A stretch of 64,000 nucleotides of DNA, from the NCBI GenBank assembly GCA_017052515.1, contig JAFHKR010000038.1, positions 806,001 to 870,000 on the forward strand, written 5' to 3'. The translations under genes were made by a program, and so were the position numbers. Positions 50,161-59,706 of this stretch are shown here, in pieces (within the stretch, counting starts at the first letter, position 1; every line of letters begins with the position of its first letter). The stretch comes from Fictibacillus nanhaiensis. GTDB taxonomy: Bacteria > Bacillota > Bacilli > Bacillales > Fictibacillaceae. The notes beneath the pieces were generated by a model that was not told the DNA's origin, ran no database searches, and saw only the letters and a list, made by a program, of their open reading frames with translations.

Positions 50161-51336
50161 ATGAAAAAGATAGTCGCTTTTTTAGCGGCGTTTACGATTG
50201 TACTTAGCGGATGCGGCAACTCTAACAACATGAAAGAAAGCGAAGCTGCGCCAAAGAACATGAGTAACGAAACGCGAAATAGCCCAAGGTTAGAACAGAT
50301 TAACTCACCACAGAAAAAACAGGTGGACATCTCTAAAGCTGAAACGAATCATGGCAAAACCAAGATTGAAACGCTAGGGTTTTTAGAGCCGATCGAGGCG
50401 AAACAGTCCATAAGAGATGTTCAAGAATCAGTAAACGATTTAACATACGTAGCGTTTTTTAGTTATCAAGTCAATAAAGACGGATCCCTGAAGCCGATCA
50501 AAGATTATGCAGCGCTTCAAGAAGTGAAGAAATCTAAAGCCATGCCGATGATGGTTTTAACAAACTTTATCGATGGAAACTTTTCACCAGAGATCGCTCA
50601 TAACATCTTCACAGATAAAACAGCTTCAAAAACACTGATCGGAAGTGTTATTAGTACGATGAAGCAAAAAGGATATAAAGCCCTTAATATCGATTTCGAA
50701 CATATCAGAGAGAAAGATCGAGAGCTGTATAACGGCTTTTTAGAAACGATCATCCCACAAGTTCAAAAAGAAGGATTTAAAGTTTCAACAGCATTAGCAC
50801 CAAAAACAAGTGATGAACAAAAAGGACCATGGCATGGAGCGCATGACTATAAACGACATGGAGAACTAGCAGACTTTGTTGTACTCATGACTTATGAGTG
50901 GGGATGGTCTGGTGGACCTCCAATGGCTGTTGCTCCAGTTCCTCAAGTAGAAAAAGTGGTTAAGTATGCAACATCTGTTATTCCGCCAGAAAAAATTGTG
51001 ATGGGTGCACCGTTATACGGATATGATTGGACACTTCCTTATAAAAAAGGTAATAAATTCGCCAAACGCGTGGCTCCAGCAGAAGCCCATGACTTGGCAT
51101 TAAAAGAAGATGCAACTGTAAAATACGATAACGAGTCCCAAGCACCGTTTTTTAATTACAAAGATGATAACGGCAAAGAGCATGTTGTCTGGTTTGAGAA
51201 CGAACAAAGTGCAGAAGCGAAAAACCAACTCGTGAAAAAGTATAAATTAAGAGGTCTTGCTTATTGGGTACTTGGAGAACCGTTCCCTGAAAACTGGACG
51301 TTACTTAGAGACCAATTTAAGATTGTGCATAAATAA
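50161..51336 (+). CDS. GH18-family lipoprotein (YaaH/SleL-like hydrolase)
   Basis: A 391-residue lipoprotein: signal peptide with lipobox LSGC near residue 19, a polar linker to about residue 60, then a GH18 TIM barrel. The catalytic strand reads ALNIDFEHI (Asp and Glu of the DxxDxDxE motif partly relaxed), followed by STALAPKTSDEQKG, VVLMTYEWGWSGGPPMAVAP and VMGAPLYGYDW. Spore germination hydrolases of this type cleave cortex muramic-delta-lactam glycans, but LysM repeats are absent, so another wall or glycan target is possible. AAGGAGG at 50147-50153 fixes the ATG at 50161. Confidence 0.88.
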   Translation: MKKIVAFLAAFTIVLSGCGNSNNMKESEAAPKNMSNETRNSPRLEQINSPQKKQVDISKAETNHGKTKIETLGFLEPIEAKQSIRDVQESVNDLTYVAFFSYQVNKDGSLKPIKDYAALQEVKKSKAMPMMVLTNFIDGNFSPEIAHNIFTDKTASKTLIGSVISTMKQKGYKALNIDFEHIREKDRELYNGFLETIIPQVQKEGFKVSTALAPKTSDEQKGPWHGAHDYKRHGELADFVVLMTYEWGWSGGPPMAVAPVPQVEKVVKYATSVIPPEKIVMGAPLYGYDWTLPYKKGNKFAKRVAPAEAHDLALKEDATVKYDNESQAPFFNYKDDNGKEHVVWFENEQSAEAKNQLVKKYKLRGLAYWVLGEPFPENWTLLRDQFKIVHK

Positions 51337-51377
51337 GAAAAAAAGGATTGAGCATTTTCGGTGCTTAATCCTTTTTT
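51337..51377. terminator. bidirectional terminator between the GH18 gene and thrB
   Basis: AAAGGATTGAGCA and TGCTTAATCCTTT form a 13-bp stem (one G-T pair), with A- and T-rich flanks on both sides. Confidence 0.92.
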
Positions 51378-51420
51378 ACGTTTACCATTCTTTTCTTTTT
51401 CAAGTCTATAGAATCAAGGA

Positions 51421-52335
51421 TCATAAAGCGGCAGACAAACATTTTTCAACAACTACTCCTCTACGATCAGGAAAGACCGTCTCAAAGTGGTACTGAGGAA
51501 ACAACGTAGAAAGTTGTTCTGTGATACCAGCAGCTTTTTGGTGAGGAGTGAAGCAGACGATGGACGGTCCAGAACCGCTTATAGCAGCACCATAAGCACC
51601 GAGCTCGATCGCTTTTTCTTTGAGTTCAGTATATAGAGGTACCCATTTTGAACGAAACGGCTCGTGAAAAAGATCGCGATTCATCATATCCGCTGCTTTC
51701 TTCCAATCATTCTTCATTAAAGCGGCTACAAGAACATTGCTAATCGCACTGCCTTCAACCGCTTTGTTGAACGGAAGAAGATTTGGCAGGGAACCTCTTG
51801 ATTGTTTTGTATGAAGAACTCCATCTGGAATGGCGACGATCATCTCAACTGCCACATCAGGAACATGGACCGTTTCGACCACTTGTCCATTGTAAAAACT
51901 GATTGTGAGTCCTCCAAAGATGGCAGGAATCACATTATCAGGATGTTCTTCTAGTGAACTTGCAAGAAGTGATTTGGATTCTCTAGAAAGTTCAAGGTCT
52001 AAAAGGATGTTTGCCAGTTCAATGCCTGCAACGATTGCTGATGCAGAACTTCCCATTCCTTTTGATGTTGGAAAGGTACTAACCACATCTAACTGACACG
52101 GAGGCAGTTTTTTTTGAAATGAATCTGCCGTGAAATGTGCAGCCTGCATGATTAAGTTGTTTTCATCTTTATTGAATGCCTGAAGCTCTTCTCCGTGAAA
52201 TGTTGTTTTTCGTGGAGCGAACGGCTGAACGTGAACGGTTAAGTATCTATTTAGAGCAAGGCCGACAGAATCAAAGCCTGGGCCAAGATTGGCTGTACTT
52301 GCTGGAACATGGATGGAAAAAGGTTCTGCTTTCAT
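51421..52335 (-). CDS. thrB: homoserine kinase
   Basis: A 304-residue GHMP kinase that phosphorylates homoserine, the fourth step from aspartate to threonine. The N-terminal PASTANLGPGFDSVGLAL, the ATP-binding FPTSKGMGSSASAIVAG (about residue 88) and the C-terminal GAAISGSGPSIVCF are the three GHMP motifs. Its ATG follows the thrC TAA with no gap, so the two are coupled. Last gene of hom-thrC-thrB. Confidence 0.97.
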   Translation of the reverse strand: MKAEPFSIHVPASTANLGPGFDSVGLALNRYLTVHVQPFAPRKTTFHGEELQAFNKDENNLIMQAAHFTADSFQKKLPPCQLDVVSTFPTSKGMGSSASAIVAGIELANILLDLELSRESKSLLASSLEEHPDNVIPAIFGGLTISFYNGQVVETVHVPDVAVEMIVAIPDGVLHTKQSRGSLPNLLPFNKAVEGSAISNVLVAALMKNDWKKAADMMNRDLFHEPFRSKWVPLYTELKEKAIELGAYGAAISGSGPSIVCFTPHQKAAGITEQLSTLFPQYHFETVFPDRRGVVVEKCLSAAL

Positions 52336-53394
52336 TTAAACAACACATCCTTTTAGCTGTTGACGTAATAGATCAAAATCATTCGGAATCACGATTGGTT
52401 CTTGTTTCACTGTTTTTAGTGCGATATCAGGATCTTTAAGACCATTACCTGTTAGGATGGCCACAACGGAAGCGCCGTTTGGAAGTACTCCTTGTTTATG
52501 TTGTTTATACAATCCAGCAATTGTACTGCATGAAGCAGGTTCAGCAAAAACACCTTCTTTGGAAGCGAGCATCTGATACGCTTCTAAGATTTCTTCATCT
52601 GTGACAGAATCAATGACTCCACCTGATTCTTCTAATGCAGATGAAGCTAACTTCCAGCTGGCAGGATTCCCGATTCGAATGGCCGTTGCAATCGTTTCAG
52701 GATTCTTCACAACAGATCCATTTACGATTGGAGCTGCACCTGCAGCTTGAAATCCATGAATGCGAGGGAGACCGGAGGATTTAACGGCATCATACTCTTT
52801 GAACCCTTTCCAATAAGCACTGATGTTACCGGCATTTCCGACTGGTATAGCTAAAATGTCAGGTGCTCCTTCAAGCGCATCAACTAATTCGAAAGCCGCT
52901 GTTTTCTGTCCTTCCAGACGATATGGATTTACAGAGTTAACGAGAGTGAAGTCTTCTTCTTCACTCATTTTCTGTACCATCTGAAGTGCTTCATCAAAAT
53001 TTCCTTCTATGGCAAAGATCTCTGCTCCATACATTTTTGCTTGAGCCAGTTTTCCTTGAGCGATCTTACCATCAGGAATAACAACGATACATCGAAGGCA
53101 AGCTCTTGCGCCGTACGCGGCAGCTGCGGCAGAGGTATTTCCAGTAGAAGCACAGATGATGGCTCTACTGCCTTCTTCTTTTGCTTTAGCCACAGCCATG
53201 ACCATCCCTCTGTCTTTAAAAGAGCCTGTAGGATTCGCTCCTTCGTACTTTGCATAGAGGTTGATGCCCCATTCCTTTGAAAGATGTGTAAGTGGAATAA
53301 GTGGAGTATGCCCTTCGTTCAAGGAAAGAAGGGGAGTAGACTCAGTGACAGGCAGATATTCTTTATATTGTTGTAAAAGTCCTTTCCAAAGCAT
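52336..53394 (-). CDS. thrC: threonine synthase
   Basis: A 352-residue PLP enzyme that converts O-phosphohomoserine to threonine. The PLP lysine is in TGSFKDRGM (about residue 60), the phosphate-binding loop is [11 protein letters not shown], and [16 protein letters not shown] is the substrate motif. The frame continues upstream to 53412 within hom, but GGAGG 8 bp before the ATG at 53394 and the exact B. subtilis length settle the start. It begins right behind the hom stop. Confidence 0.97.
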   Translation of the reverse strand: MLWKGLLQQYKEYLPVTESTPLLSLNEGHTPLIPLTHLSKEWGINLYAKYEGANPTGSFKDRGMVMAVAKAKEEGSRAIICASTGNTSAAAAAYGARACLRCIVVIPDGKIAQGKLAQAKMYGAEIFAIEGNFDEALQMVQKMSEEEDFTLVNSVNPYRLEGQKTAAFELVDALEGAPDILAIPVGNAGNISAYWKGFKEYDAVKSSGLPRIHGFQAAGAAPIVNGSVVKNPETIATAIRIGNPASWKLASSALEESGGVIDSVTDEEILEAYQMLASKEGVFAEPASCSTIAGLYKQHKQGVLPNGASVVAILTGNGLKDPDIALKTVKQEPIVIPNDFDLLRQQLKGCVV

Positions 53395-53395
53395 A

Positions 53396-54688
53396 TTAAG
53401 CTCCCTCCACACGATAGTGACTTTTGATTTCTTGTACGACTTCAGAGTCCCGAAGCAGGTTGTAGACGTGATTGTCTTGCTGTTTGTTCGTTCCGTGGGT
53501 TACGATTACAATTTCTGCAACTCCTTTATGATCTACAGGGCTTTGAATTAATTTTTCAAGTGAGATGTCATGCAATGCAAACAGAGAAGTGATTGAAGAG
53601 AAAGCACCTGCCTCATCTTTCACGTACAACCGGTAAAAGAATTTTCCGTCGATCTCGTTCGGTTGTTTTAATTGTTTATCAAACTGGGGAGCAACTACGC
53701 TTTTCCCGTTCACTCCAAGTCGCATGTTTTTAACAACAGCAACTAAATCTGAAACAACGGACGTAGCAGTCGGTAACTGTCCTGCTCCTGGTCCAAAGAA
53801 CATCGTTTCTCCCACAGACTCACCGTATACATAGACTGCATTGTATTCATTGTGAACACTTGCTAATGGATGTGAGTCTGGGAGGAGAGTAGGCTCAACA
53901 CTAATCTCTACTTTTCCGTTATCCTTCTTTGCGTTTCCGATCAATTTCAGCGTATAACCGAACTGACGCGCGTATTCAAGATCCTCTTGTGTAACCTTGG
54001 ATATACCTGACACAGTTACGTCATCTAAGTGGATGTGCATGGAAAATCCGAGGGTTGAGAGAATGGCCATCTTCCTCGCTGCATCGATTCCCTCTACATC
54101 TGATGTGGGGTCCGCTTCTGCGTATCCAAGATCTTGAGCTTCTTTTAATACTTCCTCATAGTTGCGCTGTTGTTTATCCATTTTTGTAAGAATGTAGTTT
54201 GTTGTTCCGTTTACGATTCCCATCATCTTCGTAATTTTGTCTGAAGCTAACCCATCTACAAGTGATCGAATGATAGGAATGCCTCCTGCAACACTTGCTT
54301 CATAAAAGAGATCACATTCATTTTCATGTGCCACTTGTAAGAGTTCTGCACCGTATAGGGCCATCAGATCTTTGTTTGCTGTGATCACATGCTTTTTATT
54401 TTGAAGAGCAAGTGTGATATATTCTCGTGCTAATTCAATACCGCCCATCACTTCTATAACAACCTGTATATTTGGATTTTGAATAACATCTTCGGGATGC
54501 TGCGTTAACCATTCATTGTTAATGGAGACAAGACGTTCTTTCTCGACATTCTGTACGAGTATTTTCTCGATAAAAACAGGGCATCCCACTCGGTGCTGCA
54601 ATTCTTCTCGATTTCCTTCAATCATTCTAACAACACCACTGCCGACCGTTCCTAATCCCAAAAGTCCTACTGAAACGTGAGTAACCAT
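53396..54688 (-). CDS. hom: homoserine dehydrogenase
   Basis: A 430-residue NAD(P)H enzyme reducing aspartate semialdehyde to homoserine. The Rossmann motif [13 protein letters not shown] is at residues 8-20, the substrate region reads [14 protein letters not shown] and [14 protein letters not shown], and a C-terminal ACT domain (about 350-425; [16 protein letters not shown]) allows threonine feedback. AGGGGCGG is the ribosome site. First gene of hom-thrC-thrB, with TTGTAT-N17-TAAAAT as a possible promoter upstream on the minus strand. Confidence 0.97.
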   Translation of the reverse strand: MVTHVSVGLLGLGTVGSGVVRMIEGNREELQHRVGCPVFIEKILVQNVEKERLVSINNEWLTQHPEDVIQNPNIQVVIEVMGGIELAREYITLALQNKKHVITANKDLMALYGAELLQVAHENECDLFYEASVAGGIPIIRSLVDGLASDKITKMMGIVNGTTNYILTKMDKQQRNYEEVLKEAQDLGYAEADPTSDVEGIDAARKMAILSTLGFSMHIHLDDVTVSGISKVTQEDLEYARQFGYTLKLIGNAKKDNGKVEISVEPTLLPDSHPLASVHNEYNAVYVYGESVGETMFFGPGAGQLPTATSVVSDLVAVVKNMRLGVNGKSVVAPQFDKQLKQPNEIDGKFFYRLYVKDEAGAFSSITSLFALHDISLEKLIQSPVDHKGVAEIVIVTHGTNKQQDNHVYNLLRDSEVVQEIKSHYRVEGA

Positions 54689-54793
54689 TTAATATCCGCC
54701 CCTTTGTTTATATGGAAAATACATATGTTTGTTTGATATGGACATTTTACATGGAGTTGAAGCATCATACAACAGGGTTTTTTGTAAAGATTT

Positions 54794-54808
54794 AGATAGC
54801 GCTTACAT
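54794..54808. promoter_or_regulatory. candidate cre (CcpA) site between hom and the PAS-STAS gene
   Basis: The reverse strand reads ATGTAAGCGCTATCT, matching the cre pattern with a CG centre. It lies about 100 bp before either diverging gene, so it is not clear which one it would control. Confidence 0.55.
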
Positions 54809-54896
54809 ATCTGGGGGGACTCTAGTCATTTTAATAGTGTAATAGTGAAAATTCCGATATGATGAGAACAGGACTTTACAAAGAGGAGCACTTCTC

Positions 54897-55652
54897 ATGA
54901 CTTATGTGTTAGAGCGTCCGATCAAGGACACACTGAATTGCTTAGAAGAAAATATCTTTTTTATAGATGAAAAATTTCACATCTGTTGGATGAATAATAG
55001 CAGTAAGAATTTACTTCAAATGATGAGTGAATTTATAAATATTGGTTCTCCGGAAGACATGATCGGTCAGCCTATTAAAAGTCTTCATACAAACATTATC
55101 AAAGAAGAGGCGTTGACTGAAGGTCAGTTTCCTATTGATAGACAAATTGTTCTTTTTGATAGATGTGTTGCAAGATTAATTGTAACGGAGCTGCTTGTTG
55201 AAAATCAGAAAAGAGGCTATCTAATAACGTGGAAAGACATAACAGAGCGCGAACAGGAAAGAGAAAGAACAAAAGAAATTCTGAATGAGCTAGCAACGCC
55301 TATCCTTCAAACCGTTGCAGAACATACGCTTTTAGTTCCGCTGATTGGTGAACTTACACTAGAAAGACTTGAAACGTTGACTGCAAAACTATTGAAAGAA
55401 TGTCTAAACAATGGAGCCGATTACGTAATCTTAGACTTTTCAGGTGTAACGACCATTACAGATTCTGAGCTTGGTATCGAGATTCAAAACCTAACAGATG
55501 CGATAAAATTAATGGGAGCCGATGTATTGTATTGCGGATTTCCTAAGGAAATGGTCAAAGATATGGTTGCTCTTGGTGTGCATACCAATCAACTCTCTTT
55601 TGTCTCTTTTAGAAATGCGATTCGTTATGTTGTCAGAGAACAAGAGAAATAA
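54897..55652 (+). CDS. PAS-STAS regulator
   Basis: A 251-residue protein: PAS-like sensor (residues 10-115; NIFFIDEKFHICWMNNSS, ending YLITWKDITERE), a short helical linker and a STAS domain (about 135-245; HTLLVPLIGELTLERLETL, VILDFSGVTTITDSE). TITDSE keeps the Thr/Asp-Ser area where RsbR and RsbS proteins are phosphorylated, so switching by an RsbT-like kinase is plausible. GAGGAGCAC precedes the ATG. It stands alone; the second STAS gene in the window, at 47.5 kb, has a GAF-like sensor instead. Confidence 0.85.
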   Translation: MTYVLERPIKDTLNCLEENIFFIDEKFHICWMNNSSKNLLQMMSEFINIGSPEDMIGQPIKSLHTNIIKEEALTEGQFPIDRQIVLFDRCVARLIVTELLVENQKRGYLITWKDITEREQERERTKEILNELATPILQTVAEHTLLVPLIGELTLERLETLTAKLLKECLNNGADYVILDFSGVTTITDSELGIEIQNLTDAIKLMGADVLYCGFPKEMVKDMVALGVHTNQLSFVSFRNAIRYVVREQEK

Positions 55653-55654
55653 AA

Positions 55655-55692
55655 GAAACAGCCGTATTTAATGCGGCTGCTTTGTCTTTTTA
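55655..55692. terminator. terminator between the PAS-STAS and AlkD-like genes
   Basis: CAGCCG and CGGCTG enclose a 9-nt loop, followed by T-rich sequence. It overlaps the last codons of the converging AlkD-like gene. Confidence 0.7.
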
Positions 55693-56348
55693 ATATTTTT
55701 AATCGCCTCTTTATAGGAGAGCGGACTTAACTCCTCTGAATGAACGAACTCCCACACCCAATCAGGATCCGTGTATGCATACTCTCTTAATGCCCATCCA
55801 ATTCCTTTTCGTATAAAGAAATCTTGATCGTACTTTGTATCTTTAATGATCTGTGCAAGAAGTTCTTTATCGGTCTTGTCTTTATATCCGAGTTGAAACA
55901 GAATTGCCGATCGCATTAGCCAGATATTCTTGGATTGAATCCAACGTTCCGTAACATGTTCGATCTCTTCTGGAAACTTCATCAAATAATAACCCGCGAT
56001 TTGTTTAGCAATATAATCAACCGTATCCCACCAGCTTTTATTCACGATGGTATACTCGATCCATTCAATATCCTCTTTTGTCATCTGCTTCTTTAATTTA
56101 TCCACTATTGTAAACGTCGCATACTGCATCTCTCGTTCCGGTCTAGACCAAGCTTCGTTGATAAATGACGATAATTCTTCTTTTGAAGGCAATCCATTTT
56201 CTTTTAAGAATTCCTTCATGCTTTGTTTCAAAATGGGAGAACGAATCCCGAAAAATTCGAACTGATCACGCATATACTTTTTCATTGGCTCTGCATCTTC
56301 TTTATTAGCTTTGTTGTTTAAATACTGCCACAATTTTTCTGCATACAT
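55668..56348 (-). CDS. AlkD-like DNA alkylation repair protein
   Basis: A 226-residue helical-repeat (HEAT-like) DNA glycosylase of the AlkC/AlkD type. Characteristic stretches are GIRSPILKQ, SWWDTVDYIA and FFIRKGIGWALREYAYTDPDWV, which carry the Trp, Asp and Arg residues used to hold alkylated DNA without base flipping. It removes N3- and N7-alkyl purines. The ribosome site (AAAGGAG) precedes the ATG. Its promoter region faces that of yuaF. Single-gene unit. Confidence 0.92.
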   Translation of the reverse strand: MYAEKLWQYLNNKANKEDAEPMKKYMRDQFEFFGIRSPILKQSMKEFLKENGLPSKEELSSFINEAWSRPEREMQYATFTIVDKLKKQMTKEDIEWIEYTIVNKSWWDTVDYIAKQIAGYYLMKFPEEIEHVTERWIQSKNIWLMRSAILFQLGYKDKTDKELLAQIIKDTKYDQDFFIRKGIGWALREYAYTDPDWVWEFVHSEELSPLSYKEAIKNIKKTKQPH

Positions 56349-56396
56349 TGGATTTCACTCCTTTTAACAAAATTATACAAAATATTGTTAACTAAC

Positions 56397-56422
56397 TGAA
56401 ACTTTTTTCTGAAACGCTCGTA
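56397..56422 (+). promoter_or_regulatory. sigma-W promoter of yuaF-floT
   Basis: TGAAAC (56397-56402), exactly 16 bp, then CGTA (56419-56422) equals the sigma-W consensus. The B. subtilis yuaF-floT operon is also sigma-W-driven. Confidence 0.88.
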
Positions 56423-56579
56423 AATATCTATATAAAACCAATATTGGAAATTAATCGTTGTCGACAAAATTTTACAATCTTTTTTGTTTCACTTTGTTAA
56501 GGTTATATCAAATTCGACAAAAAGGACGTGGTCAATTCTTATTTTGAAGTAAAAGTATATGAAGACAGGAGAGAAGACT

Positions 56580-57113
56580 ATGGAACTATTCGGATATCCG
56601 TTGTCTACGATCTATTTAGGAAGTTTTATTGTTTTTGGATGCATTACTTTCGTATACATCTTATTTGGTGACATGCTTGATGCAGCTGTAGACTTTTTGC
56701 ATCCATCGCTCATCTTATCCTTTTTTACAATCGGGACGGCTTCGGGCTATTTATTAGAGATCATGACGGGTATAAACAGTTGGTTCATCATGGTGTTCAG
56801 TGGTTTACTTTCGTTGTTGCTCGTTACTCTATTAAACGTTTTCGTCTTGATGCCGATCCGGTCTTCAGAAGAATCTTTAGCTTATCGAGATGAAGATCTT
56901 AAAGGGAGAGTGGGCACCGTACTTACTTCGGTTCCGACAGATGGGTTTGGGGAGATCTTAATTGAAGGAATCAGCGGAAGGATTTCAAAATCAGCGATTA
57001 GCATGGATAACAAACCAATCTCTCAAGGAGAAAAAGTGTTGATCATTGATATCCAAAAAGGTGTCGTATCCGTCATGCGTTATGAGCAAGTGGAACAAAC
57101 ATATATTCATTAA
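56580..57113 (+). CDS. yuaF: NfeD-like membrane protein YuaF
   Basis: A 177-residue membrane protein with three or four hydrophobic spans in the first 105 residues and a C-terminal OB-like NfeD domain facing the cytosol (LKGRVGTVLTSVPTDGFGEILIEG). It works with flotillin in membrane microdomains and fluidity. An ATG at 56559 is in frame, but CAGGAGAG points to 56580, which gives a length near the 174 residues of B. subtilis. Followed by floT after 15 bp. Confidence 0.92.
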   Translation: MELFGYPLSTIYLGSFIVFGCITFVYILFGDMLDAAVDFLHPSLILSFFTIGTASGYLLEIMTGINSWFIMVFSGLLSLLLVTLLNVFVLMPIRSSEESLAYRDEDLKGRVGTVLTSVPTDGFGEILIEGISGRISKSAISMDNKPISQGEKVLIIDIQKGVVSVMRYEQVEQTYIH

Positions 57114-57128
57114 TCTGGAGGGGTTATT

Positions 57129-58694
57129 ATGAGTTTTTCACCATTATTTATTGTGATAGGGGTTGCCGTTTTCTTAGTCGTTGCTCTTATTAGTGTTTTT
57201 ATCACAAAGTATAGAACGGCGAGCCCAGATGAAGCATTAATCGTTACAGGAAGCTTCTTAGGAAGCAAGAACGTAAATATTGATGAAGCGGGAAATCGTA
57301 TCAAGATCGTTCGTGGAGGCGGTACGTTTGTACTTCCTGTTTTCCAACAAGCAAAGCCACTTAGTTTGTTAACGAGTAAGTTAGACGTGCAAACACCAGA
57401 GGTATATACAGAGCAAGGTGTTCCAGTTATGGCTGACGGAACAGCAATCATCAAAGTAGGAAGCTCAATCGGTGAGATCGCGACTGCAGCTGAACAATTC
57501 CTAGGTAAGTTGAAAGAAGATCGTGAGAATGAAGCACGTGAAGTTCTTGAAGGACATTTACGTTCCATTTTAGGATCTATGACGGTAGAAGAGATCTATA
57601 AGAATCGTGAAAAATTTTCACAGGAAGTGCAACGTGTAGCTTCTCAAGATCTAGCTAAAATGGGATTGATCATCGTATCGTTTACGATCAAAGATCTACG
57701 TGATAAGAACGGATACCTTGATTCTCTTGGTAAGCCTCGAATCGCACAGATTAAGCGTGATGCTGATATGGCGATGGCAGAAGCTGAAAAAGAAACGCGT
57801 ATTAAACGTGCTGAAGCAGATAAAGAAGCGAAGCAGTCTGAGTTAGGCCGCGCGACAGAAGTAGCGGAAGCTGAAAAGATGAATCAGTTGAAAGTAGCTG
57901 AGTTCCGTCGTGAACAAGATGTTGCCAAAGCCCGTGCAGACCAGGCTTACCACTTAGAAGAAGCGATCGCAAAACAGCAAGTAACCGAACAACAAATGCA
58001 GATTAAAATCATCGAGCGTCAAAAGCAGATCGAACTTGAAGAAAAAGAGATCCTGCGTCGTGAAAAGCAGTACGACTCAGAAGTTAAGAAAAAAGCTGAC
58101 GCAGATCGTTATGCGGTTGAACAGTCAGCCGAAGCAGATAAGCGTAAGCAAGTGGCTGAAGCGGATGCTCATAAATACCGTGTTGAAGCTATGGCAAAAG
58201 CCGAAGCTGAGAAAGTGCGCTTAGACGGACTTTCAAGAGCAGAAGCGGAACGTGCAAAAGGGGAATCCGAAGCAGATGTTATCCGTCTGAAAGGTCTTGC
58301 TGAAGCCGAAGCGAAACAAAAGATCGCTGAAGCGTTTGAGTTATACGGTCAGGCTGCGATGATGGATATGATGATTAAGATGCTTCCTGAATACGCGAAG
58401 CAAGTGGCAGCACCACTTTCTAACATCGATAAAATTACAGTCGTGGATACAGGCGGCAGTGAGAATGGTGGAGCAAACCGTATCACAGGTTATGCGACAA
58501 ACTTAATGTCATCCCTTCAAGAATCTTTAAAAGCATCTTCAGGCATTGATGTTAAAGAACTGCTAGAAAATTTCTCTGGCAAAGGGAATGTTCGCAACAG
58601 CATCGACGATCTTCGCATCGAATTTGCTAAAAAAGAACCTAATGCAGTAGCAACAAAGGAAAAAGCAGAAGTAAAGACTTCAAAGGGCGAATAA
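57129..58694 (+). CDS. floT: flotillin FloT
   Basis: A 521-residue flotillin. An N-terminal hydrophobic hairpin (residues 6-25) anchors it to the inner leaflet, then comes the SPFH/PHB domain (about 35-210). A long Ala/Glu/Lys-rich coiled coil follows (about 215-420; EAEAKQ, AEADKRKQVAEAD repeats), then a C-terminal segment for oligomerisation. It scaffolds lipid-ordered microdomains and, in Bacillus, aids secretion and signalling complexes. GGAGGGG is upstream. Second gene of the sigma-W operon. Confidence 0.96.
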   Translation: MSFSPLFIVIGVAVFLVVALISVFITKYRTASPDEALIVTGSFLGSKNVNIDEAGNRIKIVRGGGTFVLPVFQQAKPLSLLTSKLDVQTPEVYTEQGVPVMADGTAIIKVGSSIGEIATAAEQFLGKLKEDRENEAREVLEGHLRSILGSMTVEEIYKNREKFSQEVQRVASQDLAKMGLIIVSFTIKDLRDKNGYLDSLGKPRIAQIKRDADMAMAEAEKETRIKRAEADKEAKQSELGRATEVAEAEKMNQLKVAEFRREQDVAKARADQAYHLEEAIAKQQVTEQQMQIKIIERQKQIELEEKEILRREKQYDSEVKKKADADRYAVEQSAEADKRKQVAEADAHKYRVEAMAKAEAEKVRLDGLSRAEAERAKGESEADVIRLKGLAEAEAKQKIAEAFELYGQAAMMDMMIKMLPEYAKQVAAPLSNIDKITVVDTGGSENGGANRITGYATNLMSSLQESLKASSGIDVKELLENFSGKGNVRNSIDDLRIEFAKKEPNAVATKEKAEVKTSKGE

Positions 58695-58697
58695 ATA

Positions 58698-58752
58698 AAG
58701 AAAAGCTTACTCTGAGTGGGGCGGATAGCCCTATGAGAGTAAGCTTTTTTGT
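58698..58752 (+). terminator. terminator after floT
   Basis: AAAAGCTTACTC and GAGAGTAAGCTTTT form a long stem, with an inner GGGC/GCCC, followed by T. Confidence 0.92.
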
Positions 58753-58836
58753 AAATGTGGTTGATTGAAAGCTCGTTCATCGGCATGAAATGCATGCTGA
58801 ACGAGCGCCATACGAAAAATAAAACTAGGTAAGTAA

Positions 58837-59148
58837 TTACTCCTTAGTCATCCTTGCTTCTACAGCTTCCAGCTTACCTGTCATCGTGGATTTTTTATCA
58901 CGGCGGTCATCGATGCGAATGTTTGTGGCTACGCGCTGAATGCCATTTGAAAAAGGAACCTCGTGAAGTTGCTGAATAACATCAAAGAGATCTGGAAGCT
59001 CTCCTTCGATCAATGTACTCATCGGAGTAAGCTGGTAATTTACCTTATCTTTGTTTTGCTGAAGAACTTTTTGTATTTCTGCTACATATTCGCTAACGCT
59101 TGGAGTTTCAGTACCGATTGGAATGATCGTAATATCTACAATTGCCAT
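58837..59148 (-). CDS. MTH1187/YqgV family thiamine-binding-like protein
   Basis: A 103-residue UPF0045 protein. The ferredoxin-like fold starts with VDITIIPIGTETPSVSEYVAEIQ and includes YQLTPMSTLIEGELPDLFDVI, the typical family sequence. Related proteins bind thiamine or its precursors. AGGTGTTC lies upstream of the ATG as a moderate ribosome site. It converges on floT and diverges from the GNAT gene. Confidence 0.9.
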   Translation of the reverse strand: MAIVDITIIPIGTETPSVSEYVAEIQKVLQQNKDKVNYQLTPMSTLIEGELPDLFDVIQQLHEVPFSNGIQRVATNIRIDDRRDKKSTMTGKLEAVEARMTKE

Positions 59149-59220
59149 AAATAGAACACCTCAACTTTTTTCTTTATTGTAGCAAAACCAAACATAATGA
59201 CAAACAAAAGGACGGTACAT

Positions 59221-59646
59221 ATGGAAATTCAGAATGCGAAGAAACACCATCTTCATAAAATTATAGAACTAGATAAAAAAATGATAGGAAGTGATCATAG
59301 AAAAGAAGAGATCCATCAGGCGATAAAAGAGGAAAGATGTTTGATTCTGTATGAAGAAGAAGAAGTCGCTGCATTTCTTATCTACCACACTCATTTCTTT
59401 GATTGCTGTTTTATATCCCTCATCATGGTTGACCCGGCTCATCAAAGAAAGGGATTGGCGAGTAGTTTGTTAACGCACATGAGTAAGATCTCACCCACAA
59501 ACAAACTATTCTCTTCGACAAATGAATCTAATGAATCTATGAAAAAGGTATTCATTAAGAACCATTTTAAGAAGAGTGGTTTCGTTAATAACTTAGACGA
59601 AGGAGATCCAGAGATAATTTATTTTAAAAAATTGTTGAATGCTTAA
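59221..59646 (+). CDS. GNAT family acetyltransferase
   Basis: A 141-residue GNAT. The acetyl-CoA motif V(D)PAHQRKGLASSLL (about residue 77; R/QxxGxG/A variant) follows the beta-4 strand CCFISLIMV. The C-terminal strand IIYFKKLL closes the fold. The substrate is unknown. An in-frame start at 59197 lacks a ribosome site; AAGGACGG serves 59221. The next gene starts about 60 bp on, so they may be co-transcribed. Confidence 0.82.
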   Translation: MEIQNAKKHHLHKIIELDKKMIGSDHRKEEIHQAIKEERCLILYEEEEVAAFLIYHTHFFDCCFISLIMVDPAHQRKGLASSLLTHMSKISPTNKLFSSTNESNESMKKVFIKNHFKKSGFVNNLDEGDPEIIYFKKLLNA

Positions 59647-59706
59647 TAAATGCTTTACGAAAATGGGCTATCGAAAAAACCTCGCGCAAGAAAGGACGAA
59701 AACAAG

